From assembly GCF_900110895.1 (NCBI RefSeq), contig NZ_FOIQ01000001.1:650472-714471 (forward strand): a DNA stretch of 64,000 bases. Reading direction: 5' to 3'. The stretch is from Prevotella aff. ruminicola Tc2-24. Its GTDB lineage: Bacteria; Bacteroidota; Bacteroidia; Bacteroidales; Bacteroidaceae. Positions 35,156 to 44,067 of this stretch are shown piece after piece (within the stretch, counting starts at the first letter, position 1; every line of letters starts with the position of its first letter). Made by a program: the position numbers and the translations under genes. The notes below the pieces were generated by a model that worked only from the letters and a program-made list of their open reading frames with translations, did no database searches and was not told the origin of the DNA.

Positions 35156-36649
35156 TTACTCTTTGATTCTTTTCAAAGTCTCCTTCCAGGCCGCATATGC
35201 GTTCTGATAGTCTTGACGATGCTTCTCGTCTGGCTCGATAACCTGCAGTTTGTCCAGAGTAGCGAAGGCCTCATCACTATTCTTGTAGATGCCAGCGCCT
35301 ATACCTGCACCCTTGGCAGCACCCACCGAGCCGTCAGTATCGTACAACTCGATTGTTGCGCCACTTACGCCAGCCAGCGTGTCGCGGAAGAGCGGACTGA
35401 GGAACATATTGGCCTTACCTGCATGGATCTTCTTGATGTCCATACCCATCTGCTGCATGATCTCCATGCCATAGCAGAATGAGAAGACGATACCCTCCTG
35501 GGCTGCACGCACCAGATGAGCCTTATTATGTTTATTGAAGTTCAGGCCGTTAATCGAGCAGCCTGTCTCCTTGTTCTCAAGCACACGCTCAGCACCGTTT
35601 CCAAAAGGAATAATGGTGACGCCCTCACTGCCGATGGGCACTGAGGCTGCCAAGTCATTCATCTCAGCGTAGCCGATCTCAGGCGTGATATTACGATGTG
35701 TCCATGCATTCAGGATACCTGTTCCGTTGATACAGAGCAGCACACCCAGACGGGTCTGCTCGGCCGTATGGTTCACATGAGCAAAGGTGTTCACACGACT
35801 CAGCTTGTCGTAGTTCACGTCGCCCAGCACACCATATACGACACCTGACGTACCTGCTGTAGCAGCGATTTCACCAGGATTCAGCACATTCAGCGAGAGG
35901 GCGTTATTGGGCTGGTCACCACCACGATAGGTAATAGGTGTGCCTGCCTTCAGACCCAACTCAGCAGCAGCCTCGGCACTGACAACGCTCTGTTCGGCAA
36001 ACGTAGGAACGATATCTGCGATCAGAGAACTATCGAAGCCATAGTACTTCATCAGGAAGTCGGCCACCTGATTGTTCTTGAAATCCCAGAACATGCCCTC
36101 ACTCAGTCCACTGACAGTTGTGTTAGCAACACCACTCAGACGCATGGCGATATAATCACCAGGCAGCATAATCTTATATATCTGGCTATAGAGCTCTGGC
36201 TCGTTCTCCTTGACCCAAGCCAACTTGGCGGCTGTGAAGTTGCCAGGAGAGTTCAGCAGGTGTCCCAGACACTGGTCTGCACCCAGATCCTTGAAGGCTT
36301 TCTCGCCATAAGGCACAGCTCTGGAGTCGCACCAGATAATGGAAGGACGCAAGGTGTTCAGATTCTTGTCCACACAGACAAGACCATGCATCTGGTAAGA
36401 AATACCGATAGCTTTAATCTCATCAGCAGTAACACCTGATTCTGCCATGATCTTCTGAAGGCTCAACTTCGCATTTTCCCACCACATCTGGGGATCCTGC
36501 TCAGCCCATCCTGCCTTAACGGCCAGGATCGGCGCCTCCTTCTCAGGATAGAAAGCCGTTGCCACACACTTGCCGCTATCGGCATTAACAAGAGATGCCT
36601 TCACTGAAGAGCTACCGACATCAAAACCCAATAGATATCTATTTGCCAT
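35156..36649 (-). CDS. xylB: Xylulokinase
   Basis: 497 residues, FGGY carbohydrate kinase. N-terminal LLGFDVGSSSVKASLV is the phosphate-binding DVGSSS loop; SYQMHGLVCVDKNLNTLRPSIIWCDSR carries the substrate-binding MHG and CDSR pieces. AATAGTSGVVYG and the late GGVSGATIE-type segment (LAGVSGATIELYDTDGSVGAAKGAG) close the ATP site. Phosphorylates D-xylulose to xylulose-5-phosphate for the pentose pathway. xylB precedes xylA here. No TAnnTTTG box was found in the 194-base divergent gap, so the promoter may need an activator. Confidence 0.95.
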   Translation of the reverse strand: MANRYLLGFDVGSSSVKASLVNADSGKCVATAFYPEKEAPILAVKAGWAEQDPQMWWENAKLSLQKIMAESGVTADEIKAIGISYQMHGLVCVDKNLNTLRPSIIWCDSRAVPYGEKAFKDLGADQCLGHLLNSPGNFTAAKLAWVKENEPELYSQIYKIMLPGDYIAMRLSGVANTTVSGLSEGMFWDFKNNQVADFLMKYYGFDSSLIADIVPTFAEQSVVSAEAAAELGLKAGTPITYRGGDQPNNALSLNVLNPGEIAATAGTSGVVYGVLGDVNYDKLSRVNTFAHVNHTAEQTRLGVLLCINGTGILNAWTHRNITPEIGYAEMNDLAASVPIGSEGVTIIPFGNGAERVLENKETGCSINGLNFNKHNKAHLVRAAQEGIVFSFCYGMEIMQQMGMDIKKIHAGKANMFLSPLFRDTLAGVSGATIELYDTDGSVGAAKGAGIGAGIYKNSDEAFATLDKLQVIEPDEKHRQDYQNAYAAWKETLKRIKE

Positions 36650-36794
36650 AACTATTTTATTACAATTCGATTATATATCTATCTTATAATACGGATTAAC
36701 TGCAAATTTCCCCATTTTTTTTCAATCACACAATCTTTTTTCAAAAAAAAATGATTTTTTTACCATATTTTGTGTTGAATTAAAATATTTTTTT

Positions 36795-36802
36795 TACCTT
36801 TG
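36795..36802 (+). promoter_or_regulatory. -7 box of the exopolysaccharide operon promoter
   Basis: Reads TACCTTTG, 41 bases before the ATG at 36844, preceded by a very A/T-rich stretch (36710-36794). It is the only box I find for the 12 genes that follow. Confidence 0.65.
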
Positions 36803-36843
36803 CCTGCAGAATAACGTAACCGAAGGATAAATATTATTCATAT

Positions 36844-37209
36844 ATGAAGAAGAAAATACTAATACTTGACGACAAAGAGACCATTGCCAAGGTCCTCTCA
36901 ATCTACCTGATGAGCGACTACGACGTACAGTGGTTGCCTGACGGATTGCAAGGAGTCAAATGGCTCCAAGCAGGAAACACGCCCGACCTAATTATTTCAG
37001 ATATACGTATGCCCGGTATGCGAGGCGACGACTTTCTTGAGTGGATTAAGCAGAACGAGTTGTTTCAGCATATTCCAGTCATCATGCTTTCCAGTGAGGA
37101 CTCTACCAGTGAGCGCATCCGTCTGCTAGAGATTGGAGCCGAAGACTATATCGTGAAGCCGTTTAACCCGATGGAATTGAAGATACGCGTAAAGAAGATT
37201 ATCCCTTGA
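36844..37209 (+). CDS. Single-domain response regulator (CheY-like)
   Basis: 121 residues, only a receiver domain. Complete active site: Asp9-Asp10, phosphorylation site Asp53 in LIISDIRMPG, Ser in MLSSEDS and Lys in YIVKPF. No output domain, so it must act through a partner protein. It is the first gene of the exopolysaccharide operon, 16 bases before a sugar transferase whose own N-terminal third looks like a degenerate receiver, which suggests that phosphorylation regulates synthesis at the protein level. No kinase is encoded nearby. Confidence 0.9.
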   Translation: MKKKILILDDKETIAKVLSIYLMSDYDVQWLPDGLQGVKWLQAGNTPDLIISDIRMPGMRGDDFLEWIKQNELFQHIPVIMLSSEDSTSERIRLLEIGAEDYIVKPFNPMELKIRVKKIIP

Positions 37210-37225
37210 CGGGAGTGTTTAGATT

Positions 37226-38434
37226 ATGATAGGTGTTGTATATCTTGGTAGCAATCCAGAAACCGAGGAGCGCCTGAAATACATTCCCGGTCGATTGGTA
37301 CAATACACAAAGAACTACAAGGACGCAGCCGCTGTCTGCGCCCCGCATGTTCGCAATGAGCATTTCATCATGTTCTATGAACAGAATGTTCAGACAGAAG
37401 ATATCACCGCCATCACCTACATTAAGAAAAGATGTAAGAACGTATACATCATCCTGCTGACACATCAGTTGACGATCGATGACAGGAAGATGTACCAGAA
37501 ATGTGGAATCAACGACACGATCGACGTCGGTGCCTCCATCACCGAGTTGAATAAGAAGATACAGTTTATTGCAGACCGTGAAGGGATGCTGTTCGACGAT
37601 GCTCCTTCTAAGCATCGTATTCTTCGTTTTAAGATACCCCTTTGGAAACGCTTGTTCGATATCGTTTTCTCTGCCTTAGGTATCATCATCCTATCCCCTA
37701 TTTTCATTCTGACAGCCATTGCCATCAGACTGGAGAGCAAGGGTCCTATCGTCTTCAAGTCCAAGCGTGTGGGTACCAACTACACGATCTTTGATTTCCT
37801 GAAGTTCCGTTCAATGTACGCAGATGCCGAGCAACGTCTGAAGGAAGTCACGAAAGAGTCGGGCAACCAATATGCAGAGAGGGAAGATGACAAAGACCCG
37901 AAGAGCGTCATCACAGCTCCTTTAGGTGAGGAGGCTGAGGAGATGATGATGAATCTCGGCATGGAGTCCGACATGATGATCAGCGACGACGAGGTCATGT
38001 TGGTTGGCGACGACTACGTGGTGGCCGAGTCCGACTTCAACAAAGAGAAAGAGGTAGAGAACAATAATGCATTCGTGAAGATCGAGAACGACCCACGCAT
38101 CACGAAAGTGGGCCGCTTCATCCGCAAATACAGCATCGACGAGTTGCCGCAGCTCTTTAACATCCTGCGAGGCGACATGTCTATCGTTGGTAACCGTCCG
38201 CTTCCACTCTACGAGGCGGAGAAACTCACTGTCGACTCCAGCATCGACAGGTTCATGGCACCAGCCGGACTGACAGGTCTCTGGCAGGTGGAGGAACGCG
38301 GCAAGGGCGGCATGATGTCGGCAGAAGAGCGCAAGCAGCTCGACATCATCTATGGCCAGACCTACAATTTCGCTCTGGATATGAAAATCATATTCCGCAC
38401 TTTGACGGCTTTTATACAGAAAGATAATGTATAG
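37226..38434 (+). CDS. Initiating sugar transferase (WcaJ/WbaP class) with receiver-like N-terminus
   Basis: 402 residues. The C-terminal catalytic part is a bacterial sugar transferase: KIPLWKRLFDIVFSALGIIIL starts its single re-entrant helix near residue 140, then KFRSMYADAEQR, RKYSIDELPQLFNILRGDM and GNRPLPLYEAE. It transfers the first sugar phosphate to undecaprenyl phosphate at the inner membrane. Instead of the usual four N-terminal helices, residues 1-125 form an alpha/beta domain like a receiver lacking the acidic triad. An acidic insertion of about 70 residues (roughly 215-285, rich in Glu, Asp and Met) splits the catalytic domain. Confidence 0.85.
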   Translation: MIGVVYLGSNPETEERLKYIPGRLVQYTKNYKDAAAVCAPHVRNEHFIMFYEQNVQTEDITAITYIKKRCKNVYIILLTHQLTIDDRKMYQKCGINDTIDVGASITELNKKIQFIADREGMLFDDAPSKHRILRFKIPLWKRLFDIVFSALGIIILSPIFILTAIAIRLESKGPIVFKSKRVGTNYTIFDFLKFRSMYADAEQRLKEVTKESGNQYAEREDDKDPKSVITAPLGEEAEEMMMNLGMESDMMISDDEVMLVGDDYVVAESDFNKEKEVENNNAFVKIENDPRITKVGRFIRKYSIDELPQLFNILRGDMSIVGNRPLPLYEAEKLTVDSSIDRFMAPAGLTGLWQVEERGKGGMMSAEERKQLDIIYGQTYNFALDMKIIFRTLTAFIQKDNV

Positions 38435-38457
38435 ACAATATAGATAGTTTTCTAACG

Positions 38458-39411
38458 ATGAACAAGTTAAGACGACTGTTATTAATTATAACAACAACAA
38501 GCATCGGTTCCACTGCTTTCGCTCAGTTTGACGAGAGCGGTATTGCGGCAGGATTCTTCGACTCGAGTAAGGAGAAGGATATCAACTATTCTGAGTTCCA
38601 CCTACCGCCATTGTCCATATTATTTGAGAATGCGAAGTCTACTCCGCAGATCATGACGCTGGAGAAAGCAAGGCAGATCGCTCAGGCAGAGGTCGCCAAG
38701 CAGAAGCGTCACATCTTCTCGTATCTGACTGGTCATGCAAGCTATAGCTATGGTATGGCCGACATGTGGGGAAACAACTCTTCCTCGTACAATCAGATGA
38801 TCTATCAGTATCAGGGAACAGAACAAAGCTATTGGAACGTTGGTGTTCATCTGGCCATCCCTGTAGAGGACATCCTCGACCTGACAGCAGCTGTCAAGCG
38901 TAAGAAGCTGGAGGTCGATCAGGCGATTATCGCCAAAGATATTGCATACGATCAATTAAAATTACAGATCGCATCGTTGTTCGTCAAGATTACGAATAAC
39001 CTCGTGTCCCTGAAGACCCTCGGTGAGGCTGCTGCCGCCTATCAAGGTGCTGGCGCATTGAACAGAGAGGACTTTGAGAACGGTAATCTGGATATCCAGT
39101 CGTACGCACATACAAAATTGTATGAGAGTGGTCAGGTCACAAGCTATCAGGCCTTGCAGACGGAGATCACGACGGATATTATTACCTTGGAAATTCTAAC
39201 ACACACGCCTATTATCACGAACTCGACAACAGAGATCACGCTCGACAGAACCATTCAGAAGTCGGAGAAGGAGATTGCCAAGGAAAACAAGGCAGTAGAG
39301 AAGCGTATCAAGAAATCTGTTGAAGAGAGCGAGAAGAAGATGAAGGCTCTTGAGAAAGCAGAGCTGAAGGCTGAACGGGCTGCTGCGAAAGCGGCTAAAA
39401 AACAAATGTAG
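38458..39411 (+). CDS. TolC-like outer-membrane protein, short form
   Basis: 317 residues. Signal peptide to about residue 22 (STAFAQ). The middle part resembles one TolC/OEP repeat: MTLEKARQIAQAEVAKQKRH, a YWNVGVHLAIPVEDILDL strand pair, and long helices (RKKLEVDQAIIAKDIAYDQLKLQIASLFVKI). The C terminus is a Lys/Glu/Ala-rich coiled coil of about 60 residues ending AERAAAKAAKKQM. TolC proteins have about 430 residues with two such repeats. It lies 21 bases before the Wzc-like gene and takes the position of a Wza-type exporter, so a polysaccharide-export role is likely but unproven. Confidence 0.65.
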   Translation: MNKLRRLLLIITTTSIGSTAFAQFDESGIAAGFFDSSKEKDINYSEFHLPPLSILFENAKSTPQIMTLEKARQIAQAEVAKQKRHIFSYLTGHASYSYGMADMWGNNSSSYNQMIYQYQGTEQSYWNVGVHLAIPVEDILDLTAAVKRKKLEVDQAIIAKDIAYDQLKLQIASLFVKITNNLVSLKTLGEAAAAYQGAGALNREDFENGNLDIQSYAHTKLYESGQVTSYQALQTEITTDIITLEILTHTPIITNSTTEITLDRTIQKSEKEIAKENKAVEKRIKKSVEESEKKMKALEKAELKAERAAAKAAKKQM

Positions 39412-39431
39412 AACGCAAAAACAATACAACG

Positions 39432-41609
39432 ATGGATTTATTTAGGTATATAGTTCGGTTTTTATACAAGATTCGTTGGTTTCTCATTATCCTACCACTC
39501 ATAGCTCTGGTAGTTGCTTGGTTCATGACTCGTAACATGGAGAGGGTCTATGACACCAACACCACGATCTATACAGGTATGATCACTGGATACAATATTG
39601 AAGGAACGGTGGGAACGGCTGGAGGACAGTCGCAGACGAATATGACGAACCTGATGTTGCTGATTACCACTGACGCAACGATCCACGAGGTGTCACTACG
39701 CCTGTTTGCCCGTTGTATGATGTATGGTAACGCCAACAAAGACAATAACTACATCTCTGCAGAGCACTTCCGTCAGCTTAACAACAGTGTGCCGACAGAT
39801 GTCAAGGCGCTGATCAATCACAACAGTGAGAATGCCACTTATGCGAACCTGAAGGCATATGAGCGTCCGTCGCAGGACAACTATATCTTCGGACTCCTGA
39901 ACTACAACCAGTGGTTTGGCATCAACAGCATCACCAGTCGTCTGAAGGTACAACAGCTCCAAAAGAGTGATATCATTGATATCAGCTATACCACCAACGA
40001 CGCAGGTATCGCCTACAACACACTGGACATCCTGAACGAGGTCTTCGCCCGTCAGTATGCACAGCTTCGTTATGGTGAGACCAATAATGTGATTAAGTTC
40101 TTTGAGCGCGAGGTTGCCCGTCTGTATCGTATATTGACTGGCGCAGAGGATGACCTGATCCGCTACAATGTAGAGAAGCGTATCATCAACTACGGTGAGC
40201 AGACCAAGGCCCTTACAGGACTTGATGCCACTCAGCAGACATCCGACAATGACCTGCTGAAGAACCAGACGACGACACGTGCGCTGATGGACTATCTGGA
40301 GCGGCAGTTGGGTGACCGTGCCAAGATTATCAAGGCCAACAAGGAGTTCACCAACCAGGTAACAGATATCTCACGTATCCAGTCCAGAATATCTAACCTA
40401 CGCCTCATGAATAGTGAAGGCGGTGGCAGTGGTATCGAATCACAGCAGGAGCTCGCCAAAGCCGAGAGAATGCTGCAAGATGCCTCTAATAACGTACGCA
40501 GTCTTGTGAAGGATATCGAGGCTGGTACCTATAGCACCGAGACTGGTGTCAAGGCCAACGAGATGATCAGCAAATGGCTGGATCAGGTGTTGCTGCTCGA
40601 GAAGACCAAGGCTGAGTTGAGCGCTCAGGATATCATGCGCCAGAAGCTCGACAAGCAGATTCTGTACTACGCTCCTATCGGTGCGACCATCGCCCGTAAG
40701 GACCGTCATATCAGCTTCATCGAGGGTAACTATATGGAGATGCTGAAAGCATTGAACTCGGCCCGTCTCCGTCAGAAGAACCTCCAGATGACGACAGCCA
40801 CCCTGCGCGTGCTGAATCCGCCGATGTTCCCCATGAACGCCCAGCCCACCAACCGTCTGATGATCCTGTTGGGTGCGTTCATGCTGACCTTCGTGCTCAC
40901 AGCCATGTACTTCTTCATCATCGAGCTGTTGGATCGCACGCTACGTGACCGTATGCGTTCGGAACGTATCACCAAGATTCCTGTCATGGGCTGCTTCCCG
41001 AAGGAGAGCACCCTACGCTATCGCCGTTTCAACAAGACCATCGCCGATATGGCACTGCGCCAGTTGAGTAAGGCCCTGCTGCCACACTTCAAGGAGGGTC
41101 AGCAGAATGTACTGAACCTGCTCTCTACAGACGCTGCCAACGGAAAGAGTTATCTGGCACAGGAGCTGGAGAACTACTGGATCTCTATCGGCCTGCAGGT
41201 ACGTCGCCTGACATACGATGAGGACTTCCTCGCTGAAGACAGTCGCTTTATCATGGCCAAGGACATCAAGGACATCTGCGCCGACATCCTGCCCAACGAG
41301 ATTGCCATTGTGGAATATCCTAACCTCGACGACCACTCTATCCCACCAGCATTGCTGAACATGGGTACTGTGAACCTCATGGTAACACGCGCCAACCGTA
41401 CTTGGAAAGACGTTGACCAGAAAGCCCTGAAGGAGCTCCAGTCACAGCTGGAGGACCAGAACACCTTATATATGTATCTGACCGAAGCCCAGCGCTATGC
41501 GGTAGAGGAGTTCGTAGGACAGTTGCCACCATATACCAGGTTCAACAACTTCGTATATCGGATGTCGCAGATGGGTCTCACTGCAATTGAAAACAGTCAC
41601 GCGAAATAG
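39432..41609 (+). CDS. Polysaccharide co-polymerase (Wzz/Wzc-like) with degenerate kinase domain
   Basis: 725 residues. Two membrane helices flank a long periplasmic coiled-coil region: near residues 12-31 (FLIILPLIALVVAWFM) and 475-500 (LMILLGAFMLTFVLTAMYFF), with the Pro-rich PPMFPMNAQPTNR just before the second helix as in Wzz proteins. The cytoplasmic C terminus keeps a P-loop relic, STDAANGKSYL (Lys about residue 575), but lacks the usual Walker A spacing, Walker A-prime Asp motif and Tyr-rich tail of BY-kinases. It probably sets chain length without being an active tyrosine kinase. Confidence 0.8.
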   Translation: MDLFRYIVRFLYKIRWFLIILPLIALVVAWFMTRNMERVYDTNTTIYTGMITGYNIEGTVGTAGGQSQTNMTNLMLLITTDATIHEVSLRLFARCMMYGNANKDNNYISAEHFRQLNNSVPTDVKALINHNSENATYANLKAYERPSQDNYIFGLLNYNQWFGINSITSRLKVQQLQKSDIIDISYTTNDAGIAYNTLDILNEVFARQYAQLRYGETNNVIKFFEREVARLYRILTGAEDDLIRYNVEKRIINYGEQTKALTGLDATQQTSDNDLLKNQTTTRALMDYLERQLGDRAKIIKANKEFTNQVTDISRIQSRISNLRLMNSEGGGSGIESQQELAKAERMLQDASNNVRSLVKDIEAGTYSTETGVKANEMISKWLDQVLLLEKTKAELSAQDIMRQKLDKQILYYAPIGATIARKDRHISFIEGNYMEMLKALNSARLRQKNLQMTTATLRVLNPPMFPMNAQPTNRLMILLGAFMLTFVLTAMYFFIIELLDRTLRDRMRSERITKIPVMGCFPKESTLRYRRFNKTIADMALRQLSKALLPHFKEGQQNVLNLLSTDAANGKSYLAQELENYWISIGLQVRRLTYDEDFLAEDSRFIMAKDIKDICADILPNEIAIVEYPNLDDHSIPPALLNMGTVNLMVTRANRTWKDVDQKALKELQSQLEDQNTLYMYLTEAQRYAVEEFVGQLPPYTRFNNFVYRMSQMGLTAIENSHAK

Positions 41610-41614
41610 AATAA

Positions 41615-43144
41615 ATGCCAAGTAGTTCTTCACATAGACTATCAGAATACACACATGAAAACGGAGGAAGAGTCCTGTTACTCTTTCTCCTGTTTTTACT
41701 TGCCATATACGAATTCGTTACAGCCGGCTTCTCTGCCTTTGCGACCATCTGTATCATACCAGTACTGATCTTCTGTATCTATGTCGCATTCAGATGGAGG
41801 ATGTCGACGTTCTGGGCACTGATCATCATTAACTTCTTTGTACAGATGAAGGATGTCACACTGCCTATCCCGGTGTCACTGCCCAACGAGATGCTGCAGA
41901 TCATCCTTATGGCCATCGCCGTGATCGACATCCGTCAGACCTCACCCTTTGGACGAATCGGTAATCTGATGTTCTTCGCCCTGGTAATCTGGTGCGGCTT
42001 CTGCTTATTAGAGATTCTCAACGACACCTGTAACCTGGGCATCAGCATCGCACGATGGTATAATGGAGCCCGACTGATGGCTTTCCAGCTCCTATATATC
42101 TTTATCGTGTTCTCATTATACATCTCGACACCCGAGACGTTGAAGAACTACCTGATACTATGGGCATTACTATCGTTATTCTCCGCCTTCTGGACATGGA
42201 AGCAGGTCTACCTCGGTCTGACTGTCAAGGAGAATGTCTGGCTGCAGACAAGCGGATATACGACGCACTTGCTGAATGCTGGTACACTGATACGATACTG
42301 GTCGACCTTTAATGATGCTGCCTGTTATGGTTGTTATGCCGCAGCGACATCGGCCGCCTTTATCATCTTTGCCATCACCAATAAGATCAAGAAATTCAAG
42401 TTGTTCTTCGGTATTATTGCCATTGCAGTGATATGGGGCATGTTCCAATCGGGTACTCGAACAGCCATCTTCTGTCTGGCAGCCGGACTGCTGGTATATA
42501 TCTTCTTGTCGAAGTCGTTTAAGATTGCCATTCCGTTCACCATCGTCTTTGGTATCTTCGCCTTTATACTGATGTTCACCAATATCGGAAACAGCAACCA
42601 GCAAATCCGAAGAATGCGATCGGCGTTCAACAAGGACGACGCGTCTGCGAGTGTGCGTGAGATTAACCAGGAGGTCATGAAGAAACATATCAAGGACGCC
42701 CCATGGGGTATCGGACTGGGTATGGGCATGGAGCATGTGCCTGCTAACAATAAGTATTGGCGACTGGCTACGATCCCCCCCGACTCCGAGTATGTGTTCA
42801 TCTGGCTGAGAACAGGACCTATAGGCATCACGATCTTCGTCATCACCATGCTCATCATGCTGGGAGGTGCCTGTAGGGTGGTACTCTTCAAACTCAAGAA
42901 CAAGTCGCTTATAGGTATCGGAGGTGGACTATGCGGTGCCTTTGTCGCCATCCAGTTAGGAGGCTATGGAAACCAGATCTTGATGCAGATGCCTAACTGT
43001 CTGACCTTCTATGGAGGTCTGGCCATCGTCTATGTCCTGCCCTACCTCGAGCCGGCATGGATTGAGATGGAGAACAAGATGTACGAGAGACAGGAAGAGA
43101 AGAAACGAATCAAACGGGAAAAGAAATTAGCATCACGAGTATAA
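41615..43144 (+). CDS. O-antigen ligase / polymerase-like membrane protein
   Basis: 509 residues with about twelve membrane helices. The Wzy_C-type core is in the middle: a large periplasmic loop after SGTRTAIFCLAAGLLVYIFL, containing MKKHIKDAPWGIGLGMGMEH (the ligase H/G-rich segment) and the PPDSEYVFIWLRTGPIG stretch. Such proteins either polymerise repeat units or ligate the chain to its acceptor; the two cannot be separated from sequence alone. A very basic tail (KKRIKREKKLASRV) points into the cytoplasm. Starts 5 bases after the Wzc-like gene. Confidence 0.8.
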   Translation: MPSSSSHRLSEYTHENGGRVLLLFLLFLLAIYEFVTAGFSAFATICIIPVLIFCIYVAFRWRMSTFWALIIINFFVQMKDVTLPIPVSLPNEMLQIILMAIAVIDIRQTSPFGRIGNLMFFALVIWCGFCLLEILNDTCNLGISIARWYNGARLMAFQLLYIFIVFSLYISTPETLKNYLILWALLSLFSAFWTWKQVYLGLTVKENVWLQTSGYTTHLLNAGTLIRYWSTFNDAACYGCYAAATSAAFIIFAITNKIKKFKLFFGIIAIAVIWGMFQSGTRTAIFCLAAGLLVYIFLSKSFKIAIPFTIVFGIFAFILMFTNIGNSNQQIRRMRSAFNKDDASASVREINQEVMKKHIKDAPWGIGLGMGMEHVPANNKYWRLATIPPDSEYVFIWLRTGPIGITIFVITMLIMLGGACRVVLFKLKNKSLIGIGGGLCGAFVAIQLGGYGNQILMQMPNCLTFYGGLAIVYVLPYLEPAWIEMENKMYERQEEKKRIKREKKLASRV

Positions 43145-43170
43145 AGAGATTGAAAACTGATAATTGAACG

Positions 43171-44061
43171 TTGAGCATCAAGACATCTATTATCACAATC
43201 AATTACAATGGGCTGGCAGATACCTGTGCATTGATTGAGACGATTCCCTTCAATGAAGACATGGAGGTGATCGTGGTAGATAATGCCTCAGACCATCAGG
43301 AAGCAGACACCATCGCAGAGCGATTTCCTCAGGTGAAGGTTATCAAGAGCGAGAGGAACGTAGGCTTCGCAGGAGGAAACAATCTCGGTATCCAGGCCGC
43401 CCAAGGCACATACCTCTTTCTCGTCAACAACGACACGGTATTCAAGGACTTCAACATCTCTGCCCTGATCGACAGACTGGAGTCCTCATCCGACATTGGG
43501 ATTGTCTGTCCCAAGATACGCTTTGCCTGGGACAAGAACCCCATTCAGTTTGCTGGCTACACCATGCTGAGCAAGGTGACGATGCGGAATCGGTCCATCG
43601 GCTATGGCGAGGATGATCATGGACAGTATGAGACAGCCCACCCCACGCCATATGCCCACGGGGCAGCGATGCTCGTCAAGCGAGAGGCAATCGACAAGGT
43701 GGGACTGATGCCAGAATGCTACTTCCTCTATTACGAGGAGATAGACTGGTCGATGATGTTCACCAGAGCAGGCTACCAGATATGGTACGAGCCGAAGTGC
43801 ACCATCTATCACAAGGAGAGTCAGGCCACAGGACAAGACAGTCCTCTGCGCACCTATTATATTACTCGTAACAGACTGCTGTTCGTCAGACGTAACAGGC
43901 GGGGCATCCTCAGAGGACTATCCTACGCCTATCTCACTGCAGTCGTCGCACCCCGCGACATGCTCAGACACATCACAAAAGGCCGATTCAATCTCGCCAA
44001 GGCAACCTATAAAGGATTACGAGACTTCAGCCTCAACGTATCATCATCAATGAAATCGTAA
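43171..44061 (+). CDS. Family 2 glycosyltransferase (rhamnosyltransferase-like)
   Basis: 296 residues from a TTG start (MSIKTSIITINYNG); no in-frame ATG exists before the conserved first strand, so TTG is needed. GT-A fold: NYNGLADTCALI, VVDNASDHQEAD, the diphosphate/metal motif LVNNDTVF near residue 90, AHGAAMLVKREAIDKVG and FLYYEEIDWSMMFTRAGY (catalytic base region). Resembles WbbL/RfbF-type enzymes that add deoxyhexoses such as rhamnose. No membrane helix. Separated by 26 bases from the ligase gene. Confidence 0.85.
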   Translation: MSIKTSIITINYNGLADTCALIETIPFNEDMEVIVVDNASDHQEADTIAERFPQVKVIKSERNVGFAGGNNLGIQAAQGTYLFLVNNDTVFKDFNISALIDRLESSSDIGIVCPKIRFAWDKNPIQFAGYTMLSKVTMRNRSIGYGEDDHGQYETAHPTPYAHGAAMLVKREAIDKVGLMPECYFLYYEEIDWSMMFTRAGYQIWYEPKCTIYHKESQATGQDSPLRTYYITRNRLLFVRRNRRGILRGLSYAYLTAVVAPRDMLRHITKGRFNLAKATYKGLRDFSLNVSSSMKS

Positions 44062-44067
44062 AAGCAT

